Assembly: GCF_945836005.1 (NCBI RefSeq)
Contig: NZ_OX241534.1
Coordinates: 1,254,275-1,318,274 of the forward strand
DNA: 64,000 nt
Source: Candidatus Nitrosacidococcus sp. I8
GTDB taxonomy: Bacteria; Pseudomonadota; Gammaproteobacteria; Nitrosococcales; Nitrosococcaceae
Reading direction: 5' to 3'
The notes under the pieces were generated by a model that was given only the letters and a program-made list of their open reading frames with translations, made no database searches and was not told the DNA's origin. The first letter of the stretch is position 1. The number at the start of each line of letters is the position of its first letter. This document shows, in pieces, positions 18,101 to 27,623 of this stretch. A program made the position numbers and the translations under genes.

Positions 18101-19042
18101 TTAGTTTTCAGGAATAACTAATTTCATTCCTGCAAATATAGCATTAGGGCTTTTCAATTTATCCCGATTAGCTTCATAGATGATTTTCCATTTGGTACCG
18201 TCGCCATACACTTGTCGTGCGATAGAAGATAAGCTATCTCCAGGCATTACTGTAACTATATCTGTAGAAGAGTTACTCTGATAATTAGATGCCGATTGGC
18301 TACTCACTTTATTAGATGCTGATTTTGAGGTAGATGAGATTCCCATTTCCGGTACAGAAATAGGTGGTATAGATTTAGGTTCAGCTTCCTTTTTGGTGAG
18401 CAGATTTTGCGTAGATTCTTTTACTTTTTCTCCTTGTTCTTTCAAATAAGAAAGGCTATTTTGAGCGGACTCTTTAGCTTTAGAAGTTATACTTTTATTA
18501 TCTGGTGCTGTAATAGTACTCTGTCCTTGCTCCTTTACTTTATCTTGCAGTGAAGCAGTACTAATGTCACTATCTATGCTAGATTCATTTAATTCCTTAT
18601 CCAAATCTGCTAGATCATTAGTGCTATCCCCGTTGTTTAGATTAGGATTATCCAATTGATCCATGATACTCTTAAAATCATCCTCATCGGAAGCAGATGA
18701 TTTAGCACTAACAGCAGGGGAGTAAAAATCGTCATTAGAGAAATTATCTTCTAGATCATTAGTATTACTTTGAGTTTGTTTGTTAGTAGCTATTTCTTCA
18801 TCATCAGCCCATGACGTATCTTCCCCTCCAGAGGAGGCAATTAGGGACTCATTGTTTCCAGAATTTCCTTTATTTAAATACCACCACCCTGCACCACCTA
18901 AGGCTACAACGATAAGTAGGGTAAGCAAAGCTATAGACATAAAACGGCTCTTATTTTTTGCTTGCCTATAGCTAGGACGATTAGGAATGGGGCGTTTACT
19001 ATATTCAGGTCTTTCTTGCGGGTTATTCTCATTAGAATTCAT
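18101..19042 (-). CDS. LysM domain protein with single membrane anchor
   Basis: This 313-residue protein has a cytoplasmic basic N-terminus, one transmembrane helix (about residues 36-56), a long acidic and Ser/Asn-rich linker, and a C-terminal LysM domain. The LysM domain spans about 262-311 and contains VMPGDSLSSIARQVYGDG and FAGMKLVIPEN. LysM binds peptidoglycan glycan chains, so the protein probably tethers the inner membrane to the cell wall or assists a cell-wall enzyme. No catalytic domain is present. It lies between the ccm terminator and coq7 and shares no clear operon. Confidence 0.85.
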   Translation of the reverse strand: MNSNENNPQERPEYSKRPIPNRPSYRQAKNKSRFMSIALLTLLIVVALGGAGWWYLNKGNSGNNESLIASSGGEDTSWADDEEIATNKQTQSNTNDLEDNFSNDDFYSPAVSAKSSASDEDDFKSIMDQLDNPNLNNGDSTNDLADLDKELNESSIDSDISTASLQDKVKEQGQSTITAPDNKSITSKAKESAQNSLSYLKEQGEKVKESTQNLLTKKEAEPKSIPPISVPEMGISSTSKSASNKVSSQSASNYQSNSSTDIVTVMPGDSLSSIARQVYGDGTKWKIIYEANRDKLKSPNAIFAGMKLVIPEN

Positions 19043-19091
19043 AGTCTACTCCTATAGTTTATTAGATGGCTGTTTAACAAATATTAAAATA

Positions 19092-19736
19092 CTATATCCA
19101 ATAAGCGGTTCGAGTCATGATTTTTGAAGTGATTTTCATGATTGTTTTTATAAGTACAGGAAGCTCTATACCACCTGATTCTATCGCTGTAATTGCATGC
19201 TCAAATTCATCTTGCTTCATTTGCTCTACAATTGCCCGGGTGCGCATATCGTGGGCAGGAAATTTTTCTAAATGTTCCTCTAGATGCTTTACCACTTGAT
19301 ATTCTGTCTCAGTAACAAAACCTAAGCTCCATTTGTCTCCAGCAATGCCTGCCAGTACACCAATCATAAAAGAGCCGCCATACCAAAAAATATCTAAATA
19401 GCTAGTATGGGTACCCAGCTCCTGCACTCGATACCTACACCACACCAAGTGATCATTTTCTTCTTGAGCAGAATGATCCATAACCGATCTTACTTCTTCA
19501 AGACGAGCAGTAAGGGCTTGTCCCCGATATAAAGCTTGTGCCGCAATTTCTCCTGCATGATTTACTCTCATCAGTTTTCCGGAGAGGTTTTTTTCTGCCT
19601 CACTTAATACTCCTTCCTCTATATTTAGTGCTGGATTGGGGCGATCCGCAGGTTTAAGCGGGCCAAAAATTGTTTTCAGTGCATCATCAAAATTAATGAT
19701 GAATTGATCAATCTGTGAAAACTTTATCTCTTCCAT
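19092..19736 (-). CDS. coq7: 2-polyprenyl-3-methyl-6-methoxy-1,4-benzoquinone monooxygenase (Coq7)
   Basis: Coq7 is the di-iron hydroxylase that makes the C6 hydroxylation of ubiquinone. The ligand motifs are visible: MRVNHAGEIAAQALYRGQ (around residues 56-73), SAQEENDHLVWC and KQDEFEHAITAIESGG. The protein has 214 residues, usual for the proteobacterial Coq7 that replaces UbiF. The start ATG at 19736 gives the standard N-terminus. The gene is alone, with no ubi neighbours in view. Confidence 0.94.
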   Translation of the reverse strand: MEEIKFSQIDQFIINFDDALKTIFGPLKPADRPNPALNIEEGVLSEAEKNLSGKLMRVNHAGEIAAQALYRGQALTARLEEVRSVMDHSAQEENDHLVWCRYRVQELGTHTSYLDIFWYGGSFMIGVLAGIAGDKWSLGFVTETEYQVVKHLEEHLEKFPAHDMRTRAIVEQMKQDEFEHAITAIESGGIELPVLIKTIMKITSKIMTRTAYWI

Positions 19737-19828
19737 TGAATTACCCTATAAATTTTCCTTATTAAAGATGGCCTTTATATGATATGTAAAAACCAGAGGG
19801 AATTATTTGTTTATACAAGATATAGATT

Positions 19829-21115
19829 CTACTGCAAACTAATTTGGCGAGCTAATAATTGTGCAGGATGAACAATTTCTATAGGTAGATTAGCAGCCTT
19901 TATACCTGCAGATAAGTATAAAGAACAGCCTATATTTGCTGTTACTAGTATATCAGGACTCATTTTTTTTAATGAGTTGATTTTATCTTCACGGAGGGTC
20001 TGTGCAATTTCAGGCTGAGTAATCATATAGCTTCCTGCGGCACCACAGCACCGGTGATTATTGGGCAATGAAAAAATTTCAGCATTGGGAATATGCTTTA
20101 ATAAATTATGGATTACTCCTTGCTGATTAAGAGTATTACGTAAACTACAAGGCTCATGAATTGCAATACGTTTTGTAAGCGGTTTAATTTTTACTCTAGA
20201 AGCCCAATTTATTTCAAATAAGAATTGATTAATATCTCGGATCTTAGCGGAAAATTTATTAATATTAATCCGGGTCTCCTCTTGTGCCTTTCCAGCCCAT
20301 TGGGGATATTCAATCAGACTTGTAGCACAGCCACTTGCAGTACAGATAATCTTCTCAATGGTAAAGTCTTTAAAAGCCTCTGTGTTTTGTAGTGCTAGAG
20401 ATAGGGCTTGTTCTGCTTTTCCATCATGTTTTGCTAAAGCACCACAGCATACCTGATTTTTAGGCATATAAACACTATATCCTAATTGATTCAAAAGCTG
20501 CACACTGTCTAATAACAAAGACTGTTCTATAATGTCGGCAACACAACCTTTAAATAAAGCAACTTTTCCTTGTTCTACTCCTTGAGCTGTGTAGAACGCT
20601 TGCCAAGAATGTAAGGCAGGGAGTTTAGGAATAAGTGCTATCAGTGATTTTAGTCCCAAAAAGTGCAATAATTTATCTGCTTTTATAATTTGGGCAATCC
20701 TTGCTAGTCTTCCAAGATTACGTAGCACTGTTGGGTAGGGAATAGCCCATCTATGAATAAAATATTTACTTATTTTCTTTTTTATTGATTGGTGCGTATA
20801 AAATTTGCTACGCACTGAATCAATAAGCTTTCCATAAGGTACAAGAGAAGGGCATACAGATTCACAAGCTCTACAAGTTAAGCAACGATCTAAGTGTCCT
20901 AGCAATTTTGGAGTAGGAGGTATTTTCCCTCGAGTTACTGCCCGTATTAAGGCAATTCTCCCCCGGGGAGATTCATTTTCATCGCTGGTTAGCTGATAGG
21001 TAGGACAATGAGGCAGGCATAATCCACACATAACACAGAGATCTGCATCATGGTCTGGAAATTCTGTCAAATCTTTTTGGTTTTGCTTAGAATTTTTATA
21101 AAAAAATAGGGGCAT
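19829..21115 (-). CDS. GlcF-like (Fe-S)-binding oxidoreductase subunit
   Basis: This 428-residue protein has two N-terminal 4Fe-4S motifs: C27/C30/C33/C37 in CVMCGLCLPHCP and C78/C81/C84/C88 in CLTCRACESVCP. Two CCG domains follow (VCCGALAKHDG and NHRCCGAAGSY). This is the layout of glycolate oxidase subunit GlcF and related heterodisulfide-reductase-like proteins, which pass electrons from FAD subunits to the quinone pool. glcD and glcE are not in the window, so the partner dehydrogenase is unknown and the glcF symbol is withheld. It follows the peroxidase gene, separated by a hairpin. Confidence 0.8.
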   Translation of the reverse strand: MPLFFYKNSKQNQKDLTEFPDHDADLCVMCGLCLPHCPTYQLTSDENESPRGRIALIRAVTRGKIPPTPKLLGHLDRCLTCRACESVCPSLVPYGKLIDSVRSKFYTHQSIKKKISKYFIHRWAIPYPTVLRNLGRLARIAQIIKADKLLHFLGLKSLIALIPKLPALHSWQAFYTAQGVEQGKVALFKGCVADIIEQSLLLDSVQLLNQLGYSVYMPKNQVCCGALAKHDGKAEQALSLALQNTEAFKDFTIEKIICTASGCATSLIEYPQWAGKAQEETRININKFSAKIRDINQFLFEINWASRVKIKPLTKRIAIHEPCSLRNTLNQQGVIHNLLKHIPNAEIFSLPNNHRCCGAAGSYMITQPEIAQTLREDKINSLKKMSPDILVTANIGCSLYLSAGIKAANLPIEIVHPAQLLARQISLQ

Positions 21116-21131
21116 AACTACCTTTAATTAA

Positions 21132-21153
21132 AGGTGGCAATCCATTGCCACCT
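21132..21153 (-). terminator. Hairpin after the peroxidase gene
   Basis: A 9-bp perfect stem (AGGTGGCAA/TTGCCACCT) with a 4-base loop lies 19 bp after the peroxidase stop, followed on the minus strand by a T-rich run TTTAATTAAA. It probably terminates or attenuates transcription into the GlcF-like gene. Confidence 0.6.
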
Positions 21154-21171
21154 AGCCTTCTATATACTCTA

Positions 21172-22218
21172 TTAATCAGTAATAGGTAGAGGTGTTCCCT
21201 TAGTTTGTGGAGGTAGCGTTGGATATTCTACTTTTGGTTGATCTCCAGTCAGTGTTTTTAGAAAAGCAACAATGGATGTATTTTCTTGATCAGTGAGATG
21301 AATCCCAAGTTGAGTAGTTGCCATAATATCAACCGCATCTTTAAGATCCCAAACTTGTCCTGAATGAAAATAAGGAGGAGTAAGGGCAATATTTCTTAGA
21401 GGAGGTACTCTAAAAGCATACTCATCTTCTGATTTTTTAGTTACATTAAAGCGCCCTTTGTCTTTTTCAGGACGGATTTTATTACTTGGTTTTTCTGCTA
21501 CTCCAAAAACATGATAACTATCCCCGCCTAGGTTTTTACCATTATGACAACTAGAACAACCCTTATCCATGAAGAGCTTTAACCCTGATTTCTCATTATC
21601 GGTTAAAGCCCTGTTATCTCCTTTAAGGTATTGATCAAAAGGTGCATTGGGAGTTAATAGGGTTGCTTCAAATGCTTCTATGGCTTTTGCCATATTATCA
21701 AAATTAACAGGATTGTTTTCTCCAGGGAAAGCTATTTTAAAGCTCTCTACATAGGCTGGCATACTTCTTAAAGTACGCTCTACTCGCTCTGGTGTATTAT
21801 TCATTTCTACCCCTGCTTGCACAGGTCCTTGTGCTTGAGCAGCTAAATCCTTTGCTCGTCCATCCCAAAACTGAGTAGCATTTAGCACTGAATTAAGAAC
21901 TGTAGGTGCATTACGAGGTCCTTTTGCCCACCCATGACCAATAGAGGTCTGTTCTAAATCTACGCCACCAAGACCTACACTATGGCAAGTATTACAGCTA
22001 ATAAGCCAACTCTTAGAAAGTCTTGGATCAAAATATAACCATTTTCCTAGTTCAATTTTCTCTGGGGTAATCGTTTTTCCATTACGCAATGCGGGAGGGC
22101 TACTAGGAATTGGCTTAAATTGGGATTGAGCTTGTTTCATTAATGAATCTTCTGCAAAAGAAGTACTACTATAAATAGCACTCATAGCAAGTGCTAGGTA
22201 AAGTACCCGTTTTTTCAT
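21172..22218 (-). CDS. Di-haem cytochrome c peroxidase
   Basis: The 348-residue protein has a signal peptide (about residues 1-22, cleavage after SFA). Two CXXCH haem sites are present, C75-C78-H79 (CNTCHS) and C221-C224-H225 (CSSCHN), and GPRNAPTVLN is a family signature. It should act in the periplasm, reducing hydrogen peroxide with electrons from cytochrome c. Its haems require the ccm system encoded upstream in this window. A strong AGGAGGA ribosome binding site precedes the start. MauG-type enzymes share the fold but are usually longer or differ in haem ligands, so peroxidase is preferred. Confidence 0.9.
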   Translation of the reverse strand: MKKRVLYLALAMSAIYSSTSFAEDSLMKQAQSQFKPIPSSPPALRNGKTITPEKIELGKWLYFDPRLSKSWLISCNTCHSVGLGGVDLEQTSIGHGWAKGPRNAPTVLNSVLNATQFWDGRAKDLAAQAQGPVQAGVEMNNTPERVERTLRSMPAYVESFKIAFPGENNPVNFDNMAKAIEAFEATLLTPNAPFDQYLKGDNRALTDNEKSGLKLFMDKGCSSCHNGKNLGGDSYHVFGVAEKPSNKIRPEKDKGRFNVTKKSEDEYAFRVPPLRNIALTPPYFHSGQVWDLKDAVDIMATTQLGIHLTDQENTSIVAFLKTLTGDQPKVEYPTLPPQTKGTPLPITD

Positions 22219-22316
22219 TCATTTTCCTCCTAAAAAAGCAGTTGTTATATCAATCTACATCTATTCTTATTATCATTATAACTTAGCTTAGAGTAGTACG
22301 TTATGCTACCTAGTAT

Positions 22317-24137
22317 TTAACTATCTTTATTACGTGCTTCTAGAATCTCCCACCTGCAGTAGAATTGATCTACTTGAGCTTGTGCTTCTTGGATTTGTGC
22401 GTGTAAAGCTGCTAAATACTCTGAATTATTTTTCACTTCTGATCCGTAGAGCTGTTGCTGTAGATCAGTGATGATTTGCTCCGCTTTAGCAATTTTTTGT
22501 TCTATCCGGTTCAACTCTTTTCGTTCTTCATAGCTTAGGCCTTGTGCTATTTTTTTTTCTTGAGACTCAACGTGTGGGTTACTAAGGTTACTAATTAGAT
22601 TGTTGTTTTTAACAAGCTGATTATTATTTAGTGCGAGCCACTGATGATAGTCTGCAAAAAATTCTACTTTTCCATTGCCATCTAAATAAAGTATCCGATC
22701 GCTAAGCCGGTCTAAAAAATAGCGATCATGGGTAATTAAAATAATAGCACCCGGAAACTCCTTTAAATTTTCCTCTAATACTTCAAGAGTTGGAATATCT
22801 AGATCATTAGTAGGTTCATCAAGTAATAAAATATCAGCAGGCTTTAACATTAAGTTTGCAATTAAAATTCGTGCCTGCTCTCCACCAGAGAGCTGTGAAA
22901 TAGGAAGATTTAACTTTTCCTCGGAAAATAAAAAGCGTTTTGCCCAAGCTGTGACATGGATTGAATTACCTTGAAATAAGATATTATCTCCTAAGGGGCA
23001 TAAAGATCGTTTTAATGTATCTGCAGGGTTTAATTGTTCTCTTTGCTGATCGAAAGTTACTATTTTTAATCCATTAGCACGGATTATCTGGCCAGATTCA
23101 GGGTTAAGATCTCCCCTTAGAACCTGAATCAGCGTTGTTTTTCCACTGCCATTACGCCCTAGGATACCTAAACATTGGCTTGGAGAGAGTTGCAAGCTTA
23201 AATTTTTAAAAAGAATTTTTTCTCCTCGGCTTATACTAATATTTTGTGCTTCTAATAATTTTTTAGTTTTTCTCTCAGTAGTACTAAAATCAATAGTAGC
23301 AGTTTTACTTTGTCGATTTTGGATTTGAACTTCTTTTAACTCATTTTTAAGCTGTTCTGCACCATCAAGGCGAAATTTGGCTTTTGAAGTTCTAGCCTTT
23401 GCACCTCTCTGTAACCAAGCTAACTCTCTCTGTACCTTATTAGACAGTACCTCCTCTTTTTGTAGCTGCTGATGAATAATTGTTTCTTTTTGTTGAAGAA
23501 AAGTACTGTAACTACCCTCTACTTTTAAGTATCCTTCGGGATATTGCCGATTCAAATCAATAATTCTATTGGTTACATTTTCTAAAAAATAACGATCATG
23601 GCTAATTAGAATAAAAGCAAAAGATGCTGTTTGTAGCACTTGCTCTAACCATAACACACCTTCTAAATCTAGATGGTTAGTGGGTTCATCCATGAGTAAT
23701 AAATCCGGTTTTTGCAGTAATCCTCTGCTAATTGCTAACTTCTTGCGCCAACCACCCGATAATTCTGCTACTTTTTGATTTAAATGAGTAAATCCAGCTT
23801 GTTGGGTAATATGAATAATATGCTGAGTATAATCACTCTTTTCTGCCTCTTTAGGCAAAGAAGTAAATAAGATTTCTTCAATAGTTTGGCTAGGATCGAG
23901 CTGATCACTTTGAGGAAGATAGGTGGTAAAGAGGCTATTTTTTTGAATAATCTTCCCGGAATCTGGGCTATCTACCCCTGCAAGAATTTTTAATAGAGTA
24001 GATTTTCCAGCCCCATTGGGTCCTATTAATCCTAAACGCTCATTAGGGAAAAAATTTAGAGAAATATTAGAGAATAAAGCACGAGATCCATAAGACTTGC
24101 TTATGGAATAGGTGCTAATCAGTGGTGTTAATGACAT
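22317..24137 (-). CDS. uup: ABC-F family ATPase Uup
   Basis: The protein has two nucleotide-binding domains and no membrane domain: Walker A GPNGAGKS and GRNGSGKT, signatures LSGGWRKKLA and LSGGEQARI, and Walker B MDEPTNHLDLEG and LDEPTNDLDIPT. The C-terminal coiled coil (about residues 540-605) is the DNA-binding domain that distinguishes Uup from other ABC-F members. Uup affects transposon excision and ribosome function. The length of 606 residues is slightly below E. coli Uup. A methyltransferase gene sits 6 bp upstream and may be co-transcribed. Confidence 0.9.
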   Translation of the reverse strand: MSLTPLISTYSISKSYGSRALFSNISLNFFPNERLGLIGPNGAGKSTLLKILAGVDSPDSGKIIQKNSLFTTYLPQSDQLDPSQTIEEILFTSLPKEAEKSDYTQHIIHITQQAGFTHLNQKVAELSGGWRKKLAISRGLLQKPDLLLMDEPTNHLDLEGVLWLEQVLQTASFAFILISHDRYFLENVTNRIIDLNRQYPEGYLKVEGSYSTFLQQKETIIHQQLQKEEVLSNKVQRELAWLQRGAKARTSKAKFRLDGAEQLKNELKEVQIQNRQSKTATIDFSTTERKTKKLLEAQNISISRGEKILFKNLSLQLSPSQCLGILGRNGSGKTTLIQVLRGDLNPESGQIIRANGLKIVTFDQQREQLNPADTLKRSLCPLGDNILFQGNSIHVTAWAKRFLFSEEKLNLPISQLSGGEQARILIANLMLKPADILLLDEPTNDLDIPTLEVLEENLKEFPGAIILITHDRYFLDRLSDRILYLDGNGKVEFFADYHQWLALNNNQLVKNNNLISNLSNPHVESQEKKIAQGLSYEERKELNRIEQKIAKAEQIITDLQQQLYGSEVKNNSEYLAALHAQIQEAQAQVDQFYCRWEILEARNKDS

Positions 24138-24143
24138 TTGTAT

Positions 24144-24896
24144 TTAAATTTTTCTAGCTTCAAACCGTAGACGTACATAATCAGCTACCCATTGATTATT
24201 TTTGTACAATAAAGGATAGAGTTTATTTTGTATAATATTAATACAAGCTATTTGATCAGATATTGGAAGATCAGAAATAAAAGATTGAGCAAAGACTTTA
24301 ACCCACTGCTGGATACCCGTTGCGAGCACCGTAGGACGTTCAAATTGGATGATTCTTATTATTTCAAACCCAACCGATTCAAGCATATCTTGATATTCCT
24401 TTACACTAGGAAAATACCAAGGATTAAGAGAGTGAGCGTTAATGCTATATTTTTCTAACACTTCGTATAGCACCATAACTATGGTTTGAATATTTCCCTT
24501 TCCACCAAACTCTCCAATAAACCTTCCATTAGGGATAAGTGCATTCCATACGCCTCTTGCTACAGAATGGTTCTCTTTCATCCAATGTAGTGCTGCATTA
24601 CTAAATACACCATCAAATTCTTCATTAAACTGCAAGTTTGCCCCATCCATTAATCTTGCATCAATACCTCGAGAGCATGCTTCACTAACAAATTCTGGGC
24701 TGCTATCTACCCCAACAACAGTACAACCTATAGAGGCTATTTTTTCTGTTAAGGTACCATCGCCACAACCTAAATCAAGAATGTACTCTTCTGGTTTTGG
24801 AGCTAGCCACTTTATGATAGGGGTACCAAGAGTAGGTACAAAATGAGCATGCTCTTTATAACTTTGAGAATTCCAATGTTGGTTACTCTCAGGCAT
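24144..24896 (-). CDS. Class I SAM-dependent methyltransferase
   Basis: The 250-residue protein carries motif I YILDLGCGDGTL (about residues 38-49) and post-I acidic VVGVDSSPEFV. The motif IV region is FDGVFSNAALHWM, like trans-aconitate methyltransferase-type enzymes. The substrate cannot be inferred. It lies 6 bp upstream of uup and is probably co-transcribed with it. Confidence 0.82.
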   Translation of the reverse strand: MPESNQHWNSQSYKEHAHFVPTLGTPIIKWLAPKPEEYILDLGCGDGTLTEKIASIGCTVVGVDSSPEFVSEACSRGIDARLMDGANLQFNEEFDGVFSNAALHWMKENHSVARGVWNALIPNGRFIGEFGGKGNIQTIVMVLYEVLEKYSINAHSLNPWYFPSVKEYQDMLESVGFEIIRIIQFERPTVLATGIQQWVKVFAQSFISDLPISDQIACINIIQNKLYPLLYKNNQWVADYVRLRFEARKI

Positions 24897-24951
24897 AGTT
24901 TTTTTAGAGTAAGAGAGAATCTTTCTTATTAAAGATTAGAACAACGAGTAA

Positions 24952-25809
24952 TTACTTAAGTTGTGCAAATATATTGCCTTGATTAATATCTCCTGTTTGA
25001 TACCCTTTGGTAAACCAGCGCTTTCTTTGTTCAGAGGTCCCATGGGTAAATGAATCAGGATTTACTTGTCTTTGTACTTTTCTTTGAATAGCATCATCAC
25101 CTACTGCTTGGGCAGCACTTAAAGCTTCATCAATGTCCCTAGAATCAAGGTATTTTTGCTCATAGTGAGCAAATACGCCTGCATAAAAATCAGCTTGTAA
25201 TTCCAAAGCTACTGATAGCTTATTTTTACCTACTTGGGAGGTCCCTTGCTGTGCTTTTCTGACTTGGTTACTAGTACCTAGAATATTTTGTACATGATGA
25301 CCTACCTCATGGGCAATAATATAGGCAATAGAAAAATCCCCGCCTATAGCACCAAATCGATGCTTAAGCTCGTTATAAAAATCTAGATCTAGATATACTT
25401 TTTCATCTACTGGACAATAAAAAGGTCCTACTGCTGAACTAGCTCCTCCACAACCCGTAGATACCTGTCCAGTAAATAATACCAATTTAGGATACCTGTA
25501 AGGAGTTTTTGTATTTTTTAGTAATTCTGTCCATACATCTTCTGTATCAGCAAAAACAGTAGCTACAAACTTCCCTGTTTTCTTTTCATCAGGTGTAAGC
25601 TGGCGATCAGAGTGGGTAGTAATAAATTCATCAGCCAATCTGCCTCCAACCTGGGAAGCTAGATTAGCAGTTTGAGGGCTACCTCCAAAAAAAGTAACTA
25701 ATAAATAGATCACCAACCCAACAATACCACCTCCAGCGGCTAACCCACCGGTTGGGCTTCCTCTTTGATCTTCTACATTATCGCTTTCTCTTCTTCCTTC
25801 CCAATCCAT
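24952..25809 (-). CDS. Neutral zinc metallopeptidase, YpfJ family
   Basis: This 285-residue protein has an N-terminal glycine-rich segment, one transmembrane helix (about 25-41), and a zincin domain with HEVGHH (H167, E168, H171). The downstream ELQADFYAG provides the third ligand. MDWEGRRESDNVEDQRG is the highly typical YpfJ-family N-terminus. The catalytic domain presumably faces the periplasm. The substrate is unknown. The gene has no clear operon partner. Confidence 0.88.
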   Translation of the reverse strand: MDWEGRRESDNVEDQRGSPTGGLAAGGGIVGLVIYLLVTFFGGSPQTANLASQVGGRLADEFITTHSDRQLTPDEKKTGKFVATVFADTEDVWTELLKNTKTPYRYPKLVLFTGQVSTGCGGASSAVGPFYCPVDEKVYLDLDFYNELKHRFGAIGGDFSIAYIIAHEVGHHVQNILGTSNQVRKAQQGTSQVGKNKLSVALELQADFYAGVFAHYEQKYLDSRDIDEALSAAQAVGDDAIQRKVQRQVNPDSFTHGTSEQRKRWFTKGYQTGDINQGNIFAQLK

Positions 25810-25870
25810 AGATTAAATCTTCTTCTAGTAAATATGATCAGAAAATAATAATTGATACAATGTAATGCAC

Positions 25871-26392
25871 TTAACGCAAACGAATATTAAGCTCTTTAAC
25901 CATGTGATCATCTACATCAAATTTAGCCTGATCCCAATGAGGTGGTCCAAAAAATGCTTGTATATTATGGGAGAAACAATATCTCTCTCTATTAATCCCT
26001 AAAATTCCCATATAAAAATCGCCACTCATATCCCGATCATGAAAGCAGGCCAAAGCATAGGAGCCAGGAGGTATATTGTGAATGGTCCACTCTACTTCAT
26101 CTGTATCTTCAGCACTAAGAATAGCGGCATAAATTGGCTTTTTAAGCCAATTTTCTGAATTATTATAAATTGCTATTCGAACATGCCCAGCCTTTGGATC
26201 AATCCTATTAATTTTTATTTCAAATGTTGCACCTTCGTCGCCTTCCTTGAGCTGTGATAGCACAGGTGTACTCGCTTTAGAAGCATCACAACATCCTTCA
26301 TGCTGAGTTGCCCATACTACTTCTATCGAAAAAAAGCTAAAAATAAAGAAAATAAACGGAATGAACTGTGACCTAGTACGCAGAATATTCAT
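25871..26392 (-). CDS. Secreted DUF2141 domain protein
   Basis: This 173-residue protein has a signal peptide (about residues 1-28, ending VWA). The beta-sandwich domain contains HVRIAIYNNSENWLKKP, IHNIPPGSYALACFHDRD and DFYMGILGINRERYCFS, the DUF2141 pattern. Such proteins are exported and of unknown role. A cysteine pair follows the signal peptide (CCDASK), but there is no lipobox immediately at the cleavage site. It is transcribed away from the glycosyltransferase gene at 26544. Confidence 0.75.
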   Translation of the reverse strand: MNILRTRSQFIPFIFFIFSFFSIEVVWATQHEGCCDASKASTPVLSQLKEGDEGATFEIKINRIDPKAGHVRIAIYNNSENWLKKPIYAAILSAEDTDEVEWTIHNIPPGSYALACFHDRDMSGDFYMGILGINRERYCFSHNIQAFFGPPHWDQAKFDVDDHMVKELNIRLR

Positions 26393-26543
26393 CTTGGAGT
26401 GGAATTAACCTAGTAAAATTATCGAAAATAACACATTATAACTGTATTTTTTAATGATCTTTATCAAAAAAAGAATACGTTTAGTTAGTTTTTATTTAAA
26501 AAATACAAATATACTTATTTATACAACCTAAATTCAATAATAT

Positions 26544-27623
26544 ATGAGCCACAAAGTATTATTTGCTGTTCATGATTGGGGTCTTGGACATGCTACTCGT
26601 GATTTAATCGTGATTCGTGCTCTTTTAGACGCAGGTCATGAGGTAGGTGTCGTATCTTATGGGCGTGCTATGATGCTTTTGCGATCCATGTTGGCTGACC
26701 GATGTACATTTTATGAACTTAAAGATATTCCTAAACCTTTAGGTCGGTATGCAGCTACATTCTATATTAGGATGAGCTTAGCTATACCTGAAGTATTTTG
26801 GATATATCGAAAAGAACGGTTATTTGCTCAGCATTTATGTAAAACACAAGGCTACGATCGGATTATTTCTGATAGCCGGTTCGGTATGGCACTTACTGAA
26901 GTGCCTAGTTATTATTTATTTCACTCTTTACGCCAAATTATTCCAGGTCGTCCCCATTGGTTAGAGTACTTTGTTGAGCGAAACCAGCAGCATTTGTTAC
27001 GCCGAGCCCAAGGAATCCTAATACCAGATGAAGAACAAAATAGTGGGCTTGCTGGAGATCTATGCCACAATGTGGCGTGTAACTGGGGGGATCAGGTGAA
27101 ATTCATTGGCCCTATCGCTGATATGCAAACTCTTAATGTAGAGAAAGATATACGTTGTTTTATTAGTGTCTCAGGAGCAGAACCTCAGCGCACTATTTTG
27201 GAAGAAATTATCCTGAAACAGGTAAAAAATTTAGAAGGTAGAATTGTGGTTGCACTAGGTCGTCCTGAAAACCCAGAAATTGTGTCCGACGATGGTCGAA
27301 TTACTATTTATAGTTTTTTAGATCGGAAGAGGCAAATTGAAATGATAAACCGGGCTAACACTGTTGTAACCCGCTCCGGTTATACAACTTTGATGGAGCT
27401 TTCTCAAATTGGCTGTAAAGCACTACTAATCCCTACAGTAGGTCAAAGTGAACAGGAATATTTAGCTGAGTATCATCGAGAAAAAGGCTATGTACATAGC
27501 GTATTACAGAATCAGGTAAATCTATTACAGGATGTTGCAATTGCAGAGGCATTACCTGGACTGCCTAAGATGTCTGCAACTAAAGACTCAGTACAACGGT
27601 TACTGTCTATTGTGGTGGGTTAA
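26544..27623 (+). CDS. Glycosyltransferase of the MJ1255/VC2487 family (GT-B)
   Basis: This 359-residue protein has a GT-B fold. The N-terminus FAVHDWGLGHATRDLIVI is a nucleotide-sugar transferase motif. The C-terminal half has FISVSGAEPQRTILEE and RSGYTTLMELSQIGCKALLIPT-like donor-binding segments, split here across residues 275-300. The motif set resembles MurG and the MJ1255 group. The acceptor is unknown. Its 3' end overlaps the convergent flippase-like gene by 4 bp, and an acyltransferase follows that gene, so a lipid- or cell-surface-linked role is plausible. Confidence 0.75.
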   Translation: MSHKVLFAVHDWGLGHATRDLIVIRALLDAGHEVGVVSYGRAMMLLRSMLADRCTFYELKDIPKPLGRYAATFYIRMSLAIPEVFWIYRKERLFAQHLCKTQGYDRIISDSRFGMALTEVPSYYLFHSLRQIIPGRPHWLEYFVERNQQHLLRRAQGILIPDEEQNSGLAGDLCHNVACNWGDQVKFIGPIADMQTLNVEKDIRCFISVSGAEPQRTILEEIILKQVKNLEGRIVVALGRPENPEIVSDDGRITIYSFLDRKRQIEMINRANTVVTRSGYTTLMELSQIGCKALLIPTVGQSEQEYLAEYHREKGYVHSVLQNQVNLLQDVAIAEALPGLPKMSATKDSVQRLLSIVVG

